This document shows positions 1 to 8,119 of a DNA stretch of 64,000 bases, piece after piece. Both the position numbers and the translations under genes were made by a program. This stretch comes from Paractinoplanes ovalisporus (GTDB lineage: Bacteria > Actinomycetota > Actinomycetes > Mycobacteriales > Micromonosporaceae): contig NZ_JAENHP010000025.1 of the NCBI RefSeq assembly GCF_016834655.1, positions 1-64,000 on the forward strand. The letters run 5' to 3'. The stretch's first letter is position 1, and every line of letters starts with the position of its first letter. Under the pieces are notes generated by a model that was given only the letters and a program-made list of their open reading frames with translations, made no database searches and was not told where the DNA came from.

Positions 1-970
1 AGATGCGCCGGCCCCGGGCGGCGAGATGGTCGGCCATCCGCGCGGTGAACCACGGCTGCCGGTCCGCGCCGTCCCACTCGTCGGTCGGGCACTCGTCGCC
101 GCCGATCCCGATCAGCTCGGACGGGAACACGTCGCAGAGGTGGTCGAGCACGGCCCGGCAGAAGTTCATCGACTCCTCGCCCAGGTTGAGCACGTGCGAC
201 GAGATCCCCCAGCTGGTCCGGGTCGGCTGCGGACCCGCCCCGAGCGACGGGTAGGCCGCGATCGCCGCCTGCATGTGCCCCGGCATGTCCACCTCGGGCA
301 CCACCCGCACGTGCCGCTCCCCCGCGTACGCGACGATCTCGCGCAGGTCGCCGGTGGTGTAGAACCCGCCGTGGGGCCGCCCGTCGAACCTCGCGTGCTG
401 CCGCGCACCGAGCATGCTCTCGGACCGCCACGCCCCGGCCTCGGTCAGCCGCGGCCACCCCGGCACCTCGAGCCGCCAGCCCTGATCGTCGGTGAGGTGC
501 AGATGCAGCACGTTGAGCTTGTGGAACGCGGCCAGGTCGACGAACCGCAGCACGTCGGCGACCGGCATGTAGTGGCGGGCCACGTCGAGCATCACGCCCC
601 GCCACCCGAACCGCGGCCGGTCCTCGACCGCGACGACCGGCACCGCCCAGCCGGTCGGCCCGGCCCGGCGCAACGCCGCCGGCGGCAACAGCTGGCGCAG
701 CGTCTGGCATCCGTAGAAGACGCCGGCCGCCGACCCACCGGTGATCTCCAGCCCATGGATCGTGTACGCCTCGGGGGCCAGGCCGGGATCGACGCGGAGC
801 TTGAGACCGCCCTCGCCGGCCGGAAACGGGCAGCGCAGCACGCCGCGCAGCCACTGCACCACCCCGGCCAGCTCGGCGGGAGAATCGACCGGGGTTTCCG
901 GGCCGAGCCGCAACACCCCGGCGCCGGGCGTGACCGAGAGCGGCTGCGGAACTAGACCGGACACATCCAT
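1..970 (-). CDS. Beta-N-acetylhexosaminidase, GH20 (3' end outside window)
   Basis: Family 20 enzymes remove terminal GlcNAc or GalNAc from glycans such as chitin oligomers by substrate-assisted catalysis. The first 323 codons are present. The N-terminal GH20b-like alpha/beta domain covers about residues 1-120 and the TIM barrel starts near PRFGWRGVMLDVARHY. The substrate-binding HLHLTDDQGWR strand and the catalytic Asp-Glu pair in GIGGDECP are visible. The start is the ATG at 970. No signal peptide is seen, so a cytoplasmic role on imported chito-oligomers is possible. It diverges from the amidohydrolase with only 33 bp between the starts. A NagZ gene at 60 kb could act in the same amino-sugar recycling. 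The C-terminus cannot be judged because the gene leaves the window. Confidence 0.9.
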   Translation of the reverse strand, partial: MDVSGLVPQPLSVTPGAGVLRLGPETPVDSPAELAGVVQWLRGVLRCPFPAGEGGLKLRVDPGLAPEAYTIHGLEITGGSAAGVFYGCQTLRQLLPPAALRRAGPTGWAVPVVAVEDRPRFGWRGVMLDVARHYMPVADVLRFVDLAAFHKLNVLHLHLTDDQGWRLEVPGWPRLTEAGAWRSESMLGARQHARFDGRPHGGFYTTGDLREIVAYAGERHVRVVPEVDMPGHMQAAIAAYPSLGAGPQPTRTSWGISSHVLNLGEESMNFCRAVLDHLCDVFPSELIGIGGDECPTDEWDGADRQPWFTARMADHLAARGRRI

Positions 971-1003
971 GATCACCAGGATAGGGTCGGCCTGGGAGGT
1001 GGC

Positions 1004-2206
1004 GTGACCTACGACCTGCTGCTGGCCGGTGGTGAGCCGTTCGACGTGGCCGTCGCCGGTGGTGTCATCGCCGCGACCGGGCCCGGCCTGCCCCGCGACG
1101 CCCGGCAGATCGTCGACGTCTCCGGCCGGCTTGTCACACCCGGACTGATCGACCTGCACACCCACGTCGGCCCCGGCTACTGGGGCATCGCGCCCGACCC
1201 CGTGGCCTGGCACACCGGCGTCACGACCTGGGTCGACGCCGGTTCCGCGGGCGCCTACACGCTCGACGGCCTGCGCCACGTCGCCGCCACGGCCGCCGTG
1301 CGGGTGCCGGTGCTGCTCAACATCGCCGCCCTCGGGCTGGCCGGGCGCACCGGCGAGAGCCGCGACCTGAGCAACTGCGACGTCCCGCTGGCCGTCGACA
1401 CCGTGCAGGCCAACCGGGAGCTGATCCGCGGGATCAAGGTGCGGGTCGACCGCGACACCGTGGGCCGCAACGGCGTCGAACCGTTGCGCCGCGGCCTCGA
1501 CGTCGGGGCGGCGTGCGACATCCCGGTGATGGTCCACATCGGCACCACGCCGCCCGCCCTCGACGAGGTTCTGGACCTGCTGCGGCCGGGCGACATCGTG
1601 ACCCACAGCGCCAGCGGCATCGCGTCCCCGCTCGGCGCGGGGGTGCGCGCGGCGGTCGACCGGGGTGTGCTGCTCGACCTCGGCCATGGCTCCGGCGGTT
1701 TCGCCTTCGACGTGCTCGAACGCCAGCTCGACCTGGGTCTGGGCCCGCACACGATCTCGACCGACCTGCACTGCCGCTCGCAGTACGGCCCGGTCTTCGA
1801 CCTGCCGACCACGATGGCCAAGGTGCTGGCGGCCGGGGTCCCGCTGGCCGAGGTGATCGAGATGGTCACCGCCCGCCCGGCCCGGGCCCTGGGCCTGCCC
1901 GGCGGCGCTCTGGAGGTCGGGGCTCCGGCTGACCTCGCCGTGTTCGAGGTGCGCAACGAGGAGCACCGGCTCGTCGACTCCCACCGGCAGACCCGGGTTT
2001 CCCCCGTACGGCTGATCAACGTCGCCACGTACGTCGGAGGAAGCCTTCTGCCGCCCGCCTGGCCGGCCGCTCCCCCGCCCTGGTCACCGCTGACCGCCGC
2101 CCAGCGCGACGCCCTCGCCCGCCGCGAATCCGCGCTGCGCGACCTGCTCAACACCCCGATCGTCGACGCCACCGGCCTCGAAGAACAGTTCCCACGCACC
2201 CCTTAG
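1004..2206 (+). CDS. Amidohydrolase/deacetylase family metallohydrolase
   Basis: A 400-residue metal-dependent hydrolase of the amidohydrolase superfamily, in the group often annotated as dihydroorotase-like or Atu3266-type deacetylase. Visible metal-site elements are HTH in LIDLHTHVGPGY (about residue 50), a Lys in IRGIKVRVD that could be carboxylated, a His in VMVHIG, a His in VTHSASG, and TDLH near residue 250. A C-terminal composite beta domain follows (PADLAVFEV). The start is GTG at 1004 behind GGGAGG. The stop is 11 bp before the RidA gene, so the two are probably co-transcribed. The true substrate is unknown. RidA and urease downstream suggest nitrogen metabolism, but that is inference. 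A true dihydroorotase of pyrimidine synthesis is unlikely. Confidence 0.8.
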   Translation: MTYDLLLAGGEPFDVAVAGGVIAATGPGLPRDARQIVDVSGRLVTPGLIDLHTHVGPGYWGIAPDPVAWHTGVTTWVDAGSAGAYTLDGLRHVAATAAVRVPVLLNIAALGLAGRTGESRDLSNCDVPLAVDTVQANRELIRGIKVRVDRDTVGRNGVEPLRRGLDVGAACDIPVMVHIGTTPPALDEVLDLLRPGDIVTHSASGIASPLGAGVRAAVDRGVLLDLGHGSGGFAFDVLERQLDLGLGPHTISTDLHCRSQYGPVFDLPTTMAKVLAAGVPLAEVIEMVTARPARALGLPGGALEVGAPADLAVFEVRNEEHRLVDSHRQTRVSPVRLINVATYVGGSLLPPAWPAAPPPWSPLTAAQRDALARRESALRDLLNTPIVDATGLEEQFPRTP

Positions 2207-2217
2207 GAGAAAGCGAC

Positions 2218-2598
2218 ATGCCCAAGCGCGCCCTCAAGGCCGAGAAGGCGGCTCCGGCCGGCGGCCCCTACTCGCACGCCGTCATCGCCGGCGACTTCGT
2301 CTATCTGGCCGGCTCAGTTCCGGCCCTCCCCGACGGCACCCGGGTCACCGGCAGCTTCGCCGAGCAGGCGCACGCCGCCTTCCGCAACCTCGCCACCGTG
2401 GCCGAGGAGGCCGGCTCGAGCCTCGACCAGGCCGTGCGGGTCGGCGTCTACCTGCGCGACTTCGGTGACTTCGCCGAGATGAACGAGATCTACCAGGAAT
2501 ACATCAAGGGCCCGGACCTTCCCGTACGCACCACGCTGCCGGTGCCGCTGGTCGGCTTCGACATCGAGATCGACGCGGTCCTCTACACCGGCGCGTGA
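2218..2598 (+). CDS. RidA family (YjgF/YER057c/UK114) protein
   Basis: A 126-residue RidA-family protein. RidA members form trimers and hydrolyse reactive enamines/imines released by PLP enzymes. The family pattern is complete: GPYSHAVIAGDFVYLAG near the N-terminus and the substrate-binding Arg in LPVRTTLPV near residue 105. The ATG at 2218 follows TAGGAGAAAGCGAC, a good ribosome binding site. It lies 11 bp after the amidohydrolase, so it is probably the second gene of that unit. Its partner enzyme may therefore be the amidohydrolase. The downstream ureA leader begins directly after its stop codon. Subfamily assignment (RidA proper or Rid1-7) would need a tree. Confidence 0.9.
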   Translation: MPKRALKAEKAAPAGGPYSHAVIAGDFVYLAGSVPALPDGTRVTGSFAEQAHAAFRNLATVAEEAGSSLDQAVRVGVYLRDFGDFAEMNEIYQEYIKGPDLPVRTTLPVPLVGFDIEIDAVLYTGA

Positions 2599-2605
2599 CG
2601 GGTTT

Positions 2606-2719
2606 CTCCCCTGGGTAGCGCCCGCCGTCTGCTTTGATCGACATGGTGCTTCCCGTGCCGGTCGGGTAACACGTCCGAAACGTCGAGCTGCGAGCATCGC
2701 GGAGCGCTACCCAGGGGAG
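2606..2719 (+). promoter_or_regulatory. 16-bp inverted repeat that would pair over the ureA ribosome binding site
   Basis: The left arm CTCCCCTGGGTAGCGC (2606-2621) and right arm GCGCTACCCAGGGGAG (2704-2719) are perfect reverse complements with an 82-nt loop. The left arm starts 7 nt after the ridA stop. The right arm contains most of the ureA Shine-Dalgarno GGGGAGG (2714-2720), 4 nt before the TTG start. In RNA that includes both arms the ribosome site would be buried. A GlnR-type box lies in the loop. The pairing is directly seen; its function is inference. Confidence 0.6.
2666..2681 (+). promoter_or_regulatory. GlnR-type box upstream of ureA
   Basis: GTAAC-ACGTCC-GAAAC matches the actinobacterial GlnR consensus gTnAc-N6-GaAAc in every consensus base. 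It lies 44 bp before the ureA start, inside the ureA leader. GlnR is the OmpR-type global nitrogen regulator that controls urease genes in several actinomycetes. Whether the site activates or represses here cannot be read from the sequence. Confidence 0.65.
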
Positions 2720-2724
2720 GTCCG

Positions 2725-3027
2725 TTGTTCCTCAGCCAGCACGAGCAGGAACGCCTGCTCATCCATGTCGCGGCCGATGTGGCCCGGCGCCGGCAGGAGC
2801 GGGGGCTGAAGCTCAACCATCCGGAGGCGACGGCCATCATCACCGCCTTCCTGCTCGAGGGGGCCCGCGACGGCCGTACGGTGGCCGACCTGATGGACGC
2901 CGGGCGCCGGGTGCTCACCCGCGACGACGTCATGGAGGGCGTGCCCGAGATGCTGGTCGAGGTGCAGGTCGAGGCCACGTTCCCGGACGGCACCAAGCTC
3001 GTCACCGTCCACGGGCCGATCTCATGA
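2725..3027 (+). CDS. ureA: Urease gamma subunit
   Basis: A 100-residue gamma subunit of the nickel enzyme urease, which hydrolyses urea to ammonia and carbamate in the cytoplasm. The family pattern runs the full length: LSQHEQERLLIHVA at the start, LKLNHPEA, and DVMEGVPEML near residue 75. The start is TTG at 2725, chosen because GGGGAGG sits 4 nt upstream and the family N-terminus (L-S-x-x-E) follows immediately. The stop overlaps the ureB start by four bases (ATGA), indicating translational coupling. Control probably involves the GlnR box and the inverted repeat in its leader. Confidence 0.96.
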   Translation: MFLSQHEQERLLIHVAADVARRRQERGLKLNHPEATAIITAFLLEGARDGRTVADLMDAGRRVLTRDDVMEGVPEMLVEVQVEATFPDGTKLVTVHGPIS

Positions 3028-3407
3028 TCCCCGGCGAGATCCTCTTCGGCGCCGGCGAGATCGAGATCAACCCGGGCCGCCCGGTCCTGACGATGACCGT
3101 CCGCAACACCGGCGACCGGCCCGTGCAGGTCGGGTCGCACTTCCACTTCGCCGAGTCGAACGAGGCCCTCGACTTCGACCGGCAGGCCGCGTGGGGTCAC
3201 CGCCTGGCCGTTCCGGCCGGCACCTCCGTACGGTTCGAGCCCGGCATCCCGCGTGACGTGTCGCTCGTGGCGCTGGCCGGGGCGCGGATCGTTCCCGGGC
3301 TGCGGGGTCTGGCCGGTGGCCTGCTCGACGGCGGATCCCCTCCCTCGGCCGCGCCGGCTGAAGAGGCTCCGGCCGACGACACGCCCGAGAACGGGAGCCC
3401 GCGATGA
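3024..3407 (+). CDS. ureB: Urease beta subunit
   Basis: A 127-residue urease beta subunit, a structural partner of UreC in the trimer-of-trimers. The conserved N-terminus MIPGEILFG and the core GSHFHFAESNEALDFDR are present, with RLAVPAGTSVRFEPG after it. The last 25 residues are an Ala/Pro/Glu-rich tail (SAAPAEEAPADD) longer than in the minimal family and probably disordered. Both ends overlap neighbours by four bases, so ureA, ureB and ureC are tightly coupled. Confidence 0.96.
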   Translation: MIPGEILFGAGEIEINPGRPVLTMTVRNTGDRPVQVGSHFHFAESNEALDFDRQAAWGHRLAVPAGTSVRFEPGIPRDVSLVALAGARIVPGLRGLAGGLLDGGSPPSAAPAEEAPADDTPENGSPR

Positions 3408-5122
3408 CCACGCTGGACCGTGGGCGTTACGCCGCCCTCTACGGCCCCACCACCGGCGACCGGATCCGGCTGGCCGACACCAACCTGCTGATCGAGGTCG
3501 AGGAGGACCGCAGCGCCGGTCCCCACCCCGGCGACGAGGTCGTGTTCGGCGGCGGCAAGGTGATCCGCGAGTCGATGGGGCAGTCCCGGGCCACCCGGGC
3601 CGAGGGCACCCCCGACACGGTGATCACCGGCGCGGTCGTGCTCGACCACTGGGGCATCGTCAAGGCCGACATCGGCATCCGCGACGGCCGGATCGTGGCC
3701 CTGGGCAAGGCCGGCAACCCCGACACGATGGACGGCGTGCACCCCGACCTGGTGATCGGGCCCGGCACCGAGATCATCGCCGGCAATGGCAAGATCCTCA
3801 CCGCGGGCGCCATCGACAGCCACGTCCACCTGATCAGCCCGACCATCCTCGACACGGCGCTGGCGTCCGGCATCACGACCATCATCGGCGGCGGCACCGG
3901 GCCGGCCGAGGGCACCAAGGCGACCACCGTGACCCCGAACGCGTGGCACCTGGCCCGCATGCTCGAGGCGATCGACGCGTACCCGATCAATGTCCTGCTG
4001 CTCGGCAAGGGCAACACCATGTCGGCCGAGTCGATGTGGGAACAGCTGCGCGGCGGGGCCGGCGGGTTCAAGCTGCACGAGGACTGGGGCACGACTCCCG
4101 CCGTGATCGACGCGTGTCTGCAGGTGGCCGACGCGTCCGGCGTCCAGGTGGCGATCCACACCGACACGCTGAACGAGGCCGGCTTCGTCCAGGAGACGCT
4201 GCGCGCCATCGCGGGACGGTCGATCCACGCCTATCACACTGAGGGCGCGGGCGGCGGGCACGCGCCCGACATCATCACGGTGGCCGGGCAGCCCAACGTG
4301 CTGCCGTCGTCGACCAACCCGACCCGGCCGTACACCCGCAACACCCTCAGCGAGCACCTCGACATGCTGATGGTCTGCCACCACCTGAACTCGGCCGTGC
4401 CCGAAGACCTGGCGTTCGCCGAGAGCCGCATCCGCCCGTCCACCATGGCCGCCGAGGACCTGCTGCACGACCTCGGCGCGATCTCGATGATCGGCTCCGA
4501 CTCGCAGGCGATGGGCCGGGTCGGCGAGGTGGTCCTGCGCACCTGGCAGACCGCGCACGTCATGAAGGCCCGCCGCGGCGCCCTGTCCGGCGACACCACG
4601 GCCGACAACAACCGGGCCAAGCGGTACGTCGCGAAGTACACGATCTGCCCCGCGATCGCGCACGGCATGGCGTCGCAGGTGGGTTCGGTCGAGCCGGGCA
4701 AGCTGGCCGACCTGGTGCTGTGGGAGCCGGCGTTCTTCGGCGTACGGCCGGCGCTCGTCCTCAAGGGCGGCATGATCGCCTCGGCCCAGATGGGCGACGC
4801 GAACGCCTCGATCCCCACCCCCCAGCCGATGCTGCCGCGCCCGATGTTCGGCGCCAAGGGCGCGGTCCCGTCCCAGACCTCGGTGGCGTTCGTGGCCGAG
4901 GCCGCGATCGACGCCCTGCTGGCCGACCGCATCGGCGTGAAGCGGGCGTTCGCTCCGGTCGAGAACACGCGCGAGGTTTCGAAGGCCGACATGCCCTGGA
5001 ACGACGCCCTCCCGCACATCGAGGTCGAGCCCGACACCTTCGTGGTCCGCATCGACGGCGAGGTCATCGACCCCGACCCGGTGACGGAGCTCCCCATGGC
5101 CCAGCGCTACTTCCTCTTCTGA
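3404..5122 (+). CDS. ureC: Urease alpha (catalytic) subunit
   Basis: A 572-residue catalytic subunit carrying the bi-nickel site. Nickel ligands and the bridging lysine are visible: HVHLISP (His140, His142), GGFKLHEDWG (Lys223, carbamylated in the family), the His in AIHTDTLNEAGF, the His in YHTEGAGGGHAPD, and the Asp in IGSDSQAMGR. The mobile flap motif MVCHHL, with its conserved Cys and His, is intact near residue 325. Length matches the family (about 570), so the enzyme should be active. The ATG overlaps the ureB stop. A 292-bp repeat-bearing gap separates it from ureF, unlike the overlaps elsewhere in the operon. Confidence 0.98.
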   Translation: MTTLDRGRYAALYGPTTGDRIRLADTNLLIEVEEDRSAGPHPGDEVVFGGGKVIRESMGQSRATRAEGTPDTVITGAVVLDHWGIVKADIGIRDGRIVALGKAGNPDTMDGVHPDLVIGPGTEIIAGNGKILTAGAIDSHVHLISPTILDTALASGITTIIGGGTGPAEGTKATTVTPNAWHLARMLEAIDAYPINVLLLGKGNTMSAESMWEQLRGGAGGFKLHEDWGTTPAVIDACLQVADASGVQVAIHTDTLNEAGFVQETLRAIAGRSIHAYHTEGAGGGHAPDIITVAGQPNVLPSSTNPTRPYTRNTLSEHLDMLMVCHHLNSAVPEDLAFAESRIRPSTMAAEDLLHDLGAISMIGSDSQAMGRVGEVVLRTWQTAHVMKARRGALSGDTTADNNRAKRYVAKYTICPAIAHGMASQVGSVEPGKLADLVLWEPAFFGVRPALVLKGGMIASAQMGDANASIPTPQPMLPRPMFGAKGAVPSQTSVAFVAEAAIDALLADRIGVKRAFAPVENTREVSKADMPWNDALPHIEVEPDTFVVRIDGEVIDPDPVTELPMAQRYFLF

Positions 5123-5257
5123 CCATGCCCAGCGCCACCACCTCGACCTCACGCCTGCCCGGCGCACGCGCCACCACCCCGCCCGCGCGCCGTCCTTGCA
5201 CCCAGCGCAGGGGCTCCCCTCACACTCCGTCCTCGGACGGCACCCACGATCTCCTCT

Positions 5258-5365
5258 CCGCGCGAGGCCCCCACAGCGTCCTTTCCGCGCGAGGCCCCCA
5301 CAACTTCCTTTCCGCGCGAGGCCCCCACAACTTCCTTTCCGCGCGAGGCCCCCAGAACTTCCTTT
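5258..5365 (+). repeat. Four tandem 27-bp units in the ureC-ureF gap
   Basis: Units start at 5258, 5285, 5312 and 5339 and begin CCGCGCGAGGCCCCCACA, differing at only a few positions. A degenerate half-unit lies before 5258. They fill much of the 292-bp gap (5123-5414) that holds no credible gene. The 27-bp period keeps frame, so all frames read as nine-residue repeats. An 8-bp palindrome TTCCGGAA and a -10-like TGATAT follow before ureF, so an internal promoter for ureFGD is possible. Repeat function is unknown. Confidence 0.85.
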
Positions 5366-5414
5366 CCTCGCCGGACATTTCCGGAATGTTTGATATGGGC
5401 GAAGGCGGGGCGCG

Positions 5415-6059
5415 ATGAGCCTCGCCTCCCTTCTCGTGCTCGCGGATGGACGGCTGCCGTCCGGCGGGCACGCGCACTCCGGTGGCCTCGAAGCCCAGGT
5501 CTCGGCCGGGCGTGTGCGCGACCTCGATGCCGTCGCCGGGTTCCTGCGCGGGAAACTCGCGACCGCGGGACTCGTCGCGGCGGCGTTCGCGGCGGCCTCC
5601 TGCGCGCGACCCGGCGAGTGGGCCTCTTTAGATCAAGGGCTCGATTCCCGTACGCCCTCACCCGCGCTCCGCAAAGCCTCCCGCGCACAGGGCCGGGCGT
5701 TGCTGCGGGCCGCCCGCGCCATGTGGAGCCTCCCGCCCGTCGGCCGCGACCTGCACCAACCGGTCGCGCTCGGTGTGGTCGCCCACGCCGGCGGGCTCGG
5801 CCCCGAAGAGGCGGCCGTCGCCGCGGCGCACGGCACGACCAGCGGCGCGGCCTCGGCCGCCGTACGGCTGCTGGGTCTTGACCCCTATGCGGTGCACGGG
5901 CTGCTGGCCCGGCTCACCGCGGACTGTGACCGGATCGCGGCCGACGCCGCGGCCCGGGCCGAAAGCCCGGTCGACGATCTGCCGGCCGCGGGCGCTCCCC
6001 TGCTCGACATCGGCGCCGAGCTCCACGCCACCTGGGAGGTGCGTCTCTTTGCATCCTGA
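5415..6059 (+). CDS. ureF: Urease accessory protein UreF
   Basis: A 214-residue UreF, which with UreD and UreG forms the chaperone complex on apo-urease and acts as an activator of UreG GTPase during nickel insertion. The start LLVLADGRLPSGGHAHSGGLE is the family signature, and the helical body extends to ELHATWEVRLF. The ATG at 5415 follows GAAGGCGGGG. The 3' end overlaps the ureG start by 11 bases. It lies after a repeat array, so its expression may be partly uncoupled from ureABC. Confidence 0.93.
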   Translation: MSLASLLVLADGRLPSGGHAHSGGLEAQVSAGRVRDLDAVAGFLRGKLATAGLVAAAFAAASCARPGEWASLDQGLDSRTPSPALRKASRAQGRALLRAARAMWSLPPVGRDLHQPVALGVVAHAGGLGPEEAAVAAAHGTTSGAASAAVRLLGLDPYAVHGLLARLTADCDRIAADAAARAESPVDDLPAAGAPLLDIGAELHATWEVRLFAS

Positions 6060-6813
6060 AAATCAGCATTCCGTCGCCGGTGGGGCTCTCCCCCACCCTT
6101 CGGACGGCTATGTCGCTCCGCACTCGCACGGCCCCGACGAGGTGCCGCACACCCACCCCGACCCGGGCGTCGACCCGCACGAACCGCTGAACTCCGGACC
6201 GCGGGCATTGCGGGTCGGCATCGGCGGCCCGGTTGGCTCGGGCAAGACCGCGCTGGTCGCGGCGCTGTGCCGGGCCCTGGGCGACGAGATGCGCCTGGCC
6301 GTGGTCACCAACGACATCTACACCACCGAGGACGCCGACTTCCTGCTCCGCAACGGGGTGCTGCCGGCCGACCGGGTGCGCGCGGTCGAGACCGGCTGCT
6401 GCCCGCACACGGCGATCCGCGACGACATCTCGGCCAACCTGGACGCCGTCGAGGACCTGGAGGCGGCGCTCGGCCCGCTCGACCTGGTGCTGGTCGAGAG
6501 CGGCGGCGACAACCTGACCGCCACATTCAGCAAGGGCCTGATCGACCAGCAGATCTTCGTGGTCGACGTGGCCGGCGGCGACAAGGTCCCGCGCAAGGGC
6601 GGCCCCGGCGTCACCACCGCCGACCTGCTCGTCATCAACAAGACCGACCTGGCCCCGATGGTGGGCGCCGACCTGTCGGTGATGGACCACGACGCCAAGG
6701 CCCGGCGCGGCGACCTGCCGACCGTGTTCCTGTCGCTGGTCGAGGACCGTACGGCCACACCGGTCGCCGACTGGATCCGCGGCCTCGTCGCGGCACGCGT
6801 CCCCGCCGCGTGA
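6049..6813 (+). CDS. ureG: Urease accessory GTPase UreG with His-rich N-terminus
   Basis: A 254-residue SIMIBI-class GTPase that supplies energy and nickel for urease maturation. The P-loop GGPVGSGKTALV is near residue 63. The nickel-binding Cys-Pro-His motif is in ETGCCPHTAIRDD, and the base-recognition motif is NKTDLAP. The first 45 residues are rich in His (HSHGPDEVPHTHPDPGVDPH), a probable nickel-storage tail like those in other actinobacterial UreG and HypB proteins. The TTG at 6049 is chosen because GGGAGG lies 9 nt before it. No ATG or GTG fits the expected length. It overlaps ureF and ureD. Confidence 0.95.
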   Translation: MHPENQHSVAGGALPHPSDGYVAPHSHGPDEVPHTHPDPGVDPHEPLNSGPRALRVGIGGPVGSGKTALVAALCRALGDEMRLAVVTNDIYTTEDADFLLRNGVLPADRVRAVETGCCPHTAIRDDISANLDAVEDLEAALGPLDLVLVESGGDNLTATFSKGLIDQQIFVVDVAGGDKVPRKGGPGVTTADLLVINKTDLAPMVGADLSVMDHDAKARRGDLPTVFLSLVEDRTATPVADWIRGLVAARVPAA

Positions 6814-7538
6814 GAGCCCGTTCCCGGGTCGCCGCCGAGTCCGACGGACGCGGCGGCACCCGGCTGGCCGTCCTTCGCAGCGAGTCCCCGCTGCTGCTGC
6901 GCCGCACCGGCCCGCACACGGTCCACCTGGTCGGTGGCGGCGCCGGCCCCCTGCGCGGCGACGACCTGCGCCTGGACATCAGCGTCGCCCCCGGCGCAGC
7001 CTTGGAGATCCTGAGCGTGGCCGCTCAGCTCGCGCTCCCCGGCCAGGCCCACCTGCCCCAGTCCCGCCTGGAGATCCACGCGACGGTCGCTTCCGGCGGC
7101 ACCCTGCGCTGGTGGCCCGAGCCGATGATCGCCGCCGCCGGCTGCAACCACCTGACCGTCACCCGGGTCGACGTAGCCGAGGGCGGCTCCCTGCTGTGGC
7201 GAGACGACCTGGTCTGCGGCCGCCACGGCGAGGACTCGGGCGACGTCCGCACCGACACCACCATCCGGTATGCGGGAAGCACCCTCTACCGCCACGAACT
7301 GTCCGTAGGCCCGCACGCCCCCGGCTGGTCAGGAGCCGCGGTGCTGGGCGACGGCCGCGCGATCGGCACCCTGATCTCCGCGCCCGGCGCCTTCCCCGCC
7401 ACCGCCGGCCCCGGCGACTTCGCCGTCATGCCGCTGGCCGGCCCCGGAATGCTGGCCACCGCGGTCGCCCCCGACATCCGCGCCGTGCAGGCCGCCCTGG
7501 ACCCCCTCGGCAAGCCCACCGCCACCCTGACCCACTGA
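6810..7538 (+). CDS. ureD: Urease accessory protein UreD (UreH)
   Basis: A 242-residue UreD, the scaffold that binds urease first and recruits UreF and UreG. Family features are LRSESPLLLRRTG, LVGGGAGPLRGDDLRLDI, the strand LEIHATVASGGTLRWWPEP, and RTDTTIRYAGSTLYRHEL. The GTG at 6810 overlaps the ureG stop as GTGA. It is the last gene of the operon, so the set ureABC-F-G-D is complete. No nickel transporter or UreE is present in the window. The 76-bp gap after it shows no clear terminator. Confidence 0.9.
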   Translation: MRARSRVAAESDGRGGTRLAVLRSESPLLLRRTGPHTVHLVGGGAGPLRGDDLRLDISVAPGAALEILSVAAQLALPGQAHLPQSRLEIHATVASGGTLRWWPEPMIAAAGCNHLTVTRVDVAEGGSLLWRDDLVCGRHGEDSGDVRTDTTIRYAGSTLYRHELSVGPHAPGWSGAAVLGDGRAIGTLISAPGAFPATAGPGDFAVMPLAGPGMLATAVAPDIRAVQAALDPLGKPTATLTH

Positions 7539-7614
7539 CACCCGCGAGGCCGACCCGAAAAGCTCAGAGTGCCGAGTTTCCGTGATGTCGCGGCGCGCCG
7601 TACCGTGGCCGATC

Positions 7615-8068
7615 ATGAGCGCGGACAACTGGTTGGACGACACGAGGACCTCCTACGACACGGTCGCCGCCAACTACGCCGACCTGGTCCGCGACGCGCT
7701 CTCCGAGCTTGAGTACCTTCGCGCTGCTCTGACGCTGTTCGCTGACGGCGTCGTCGCTGCGGGAGGCGGACCGGTAGCGGACATCGGATGCGGGCCCGGA
7801 CACGTCACCGCCCATCTACACGAACTCGGCCTCTCGCCCAGGCGGACTGTTGCAGTTGCTGTTCCACACCGGCGACCGGCCACGACTCAAGACCGAAGGC
7901 TACGGCGGCCACCCGATGAAGGTTTACGTTCATCGTCGGCAGCCGGACAAGGTGTCCGCCTGGCTGCGTGACACCGGCTTCGAGGTCGAGGCCCACCTCC
8001 TGTTCAACAATCCAGACGGCGAGGTCTCCCAGGCGGTTCTCTTCGCACGTCGCAAGCCCGGCGGATAG
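7615..8068 (+). pseudogene. SAM-dependent methyltransferase with an internal deletion
   Basis: The 5' part (WLDDTRTSYDTVAANYADL, then the SAM-binding DIGCGPGHVTAHLHELGLSP) is in one frame. After about 7840 homology resumes in a second frame (GGLLQLLFHTGD, then KTEGYGGHPMKVYVHRR, ending QAVLFARRKPGG). Intact relatives have about 60 residues between these parts covering the middle of the Rossmann fold. The break therefore looks like a deletion of roughly 180 bp that also shifted frame. The product would lack the SAM pocket wall and is unlikely to be active. The size of the loss is an estimate from family architecture. Confidence 0.85.
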
Positions 8069-8080
8069 TTGGGGAAAGCA

Positions 8081-8106
8081 CGAGGGCGGCGCGGTGGCCG
8101 CCCTCG
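8081..8106. terminator. Hairpin between convergent genes
   Basis: A 10-bp perfect stem CGAGGGCGGC/GCCGCCCTCG with a 6-nt loop lies between the methyltransferase remnant and the convergent sigma factor gene. TGCTTTCC follows on the minus strand, so it may stop transcription of the sigma factor gene. There is no long U-tract. Confidence 0.55.
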
Positions 8107-8119
8107 CTCTATGTGGTGA

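Noticed and set aside
947..960. Half of a DasR-like site (GGTCTAG) at the GH20 start
   Set aside because: Only one half-site matches, and it lies inside the coding region.
3197..5167. Long minus-strand open frame (about 656 codons) opposite ureC
   Set aside because: ureC on the plus strand is unmistakable. The antisense frame has Arg/His/Gly-rich low-complexity translation typical of GC-rich shadows.
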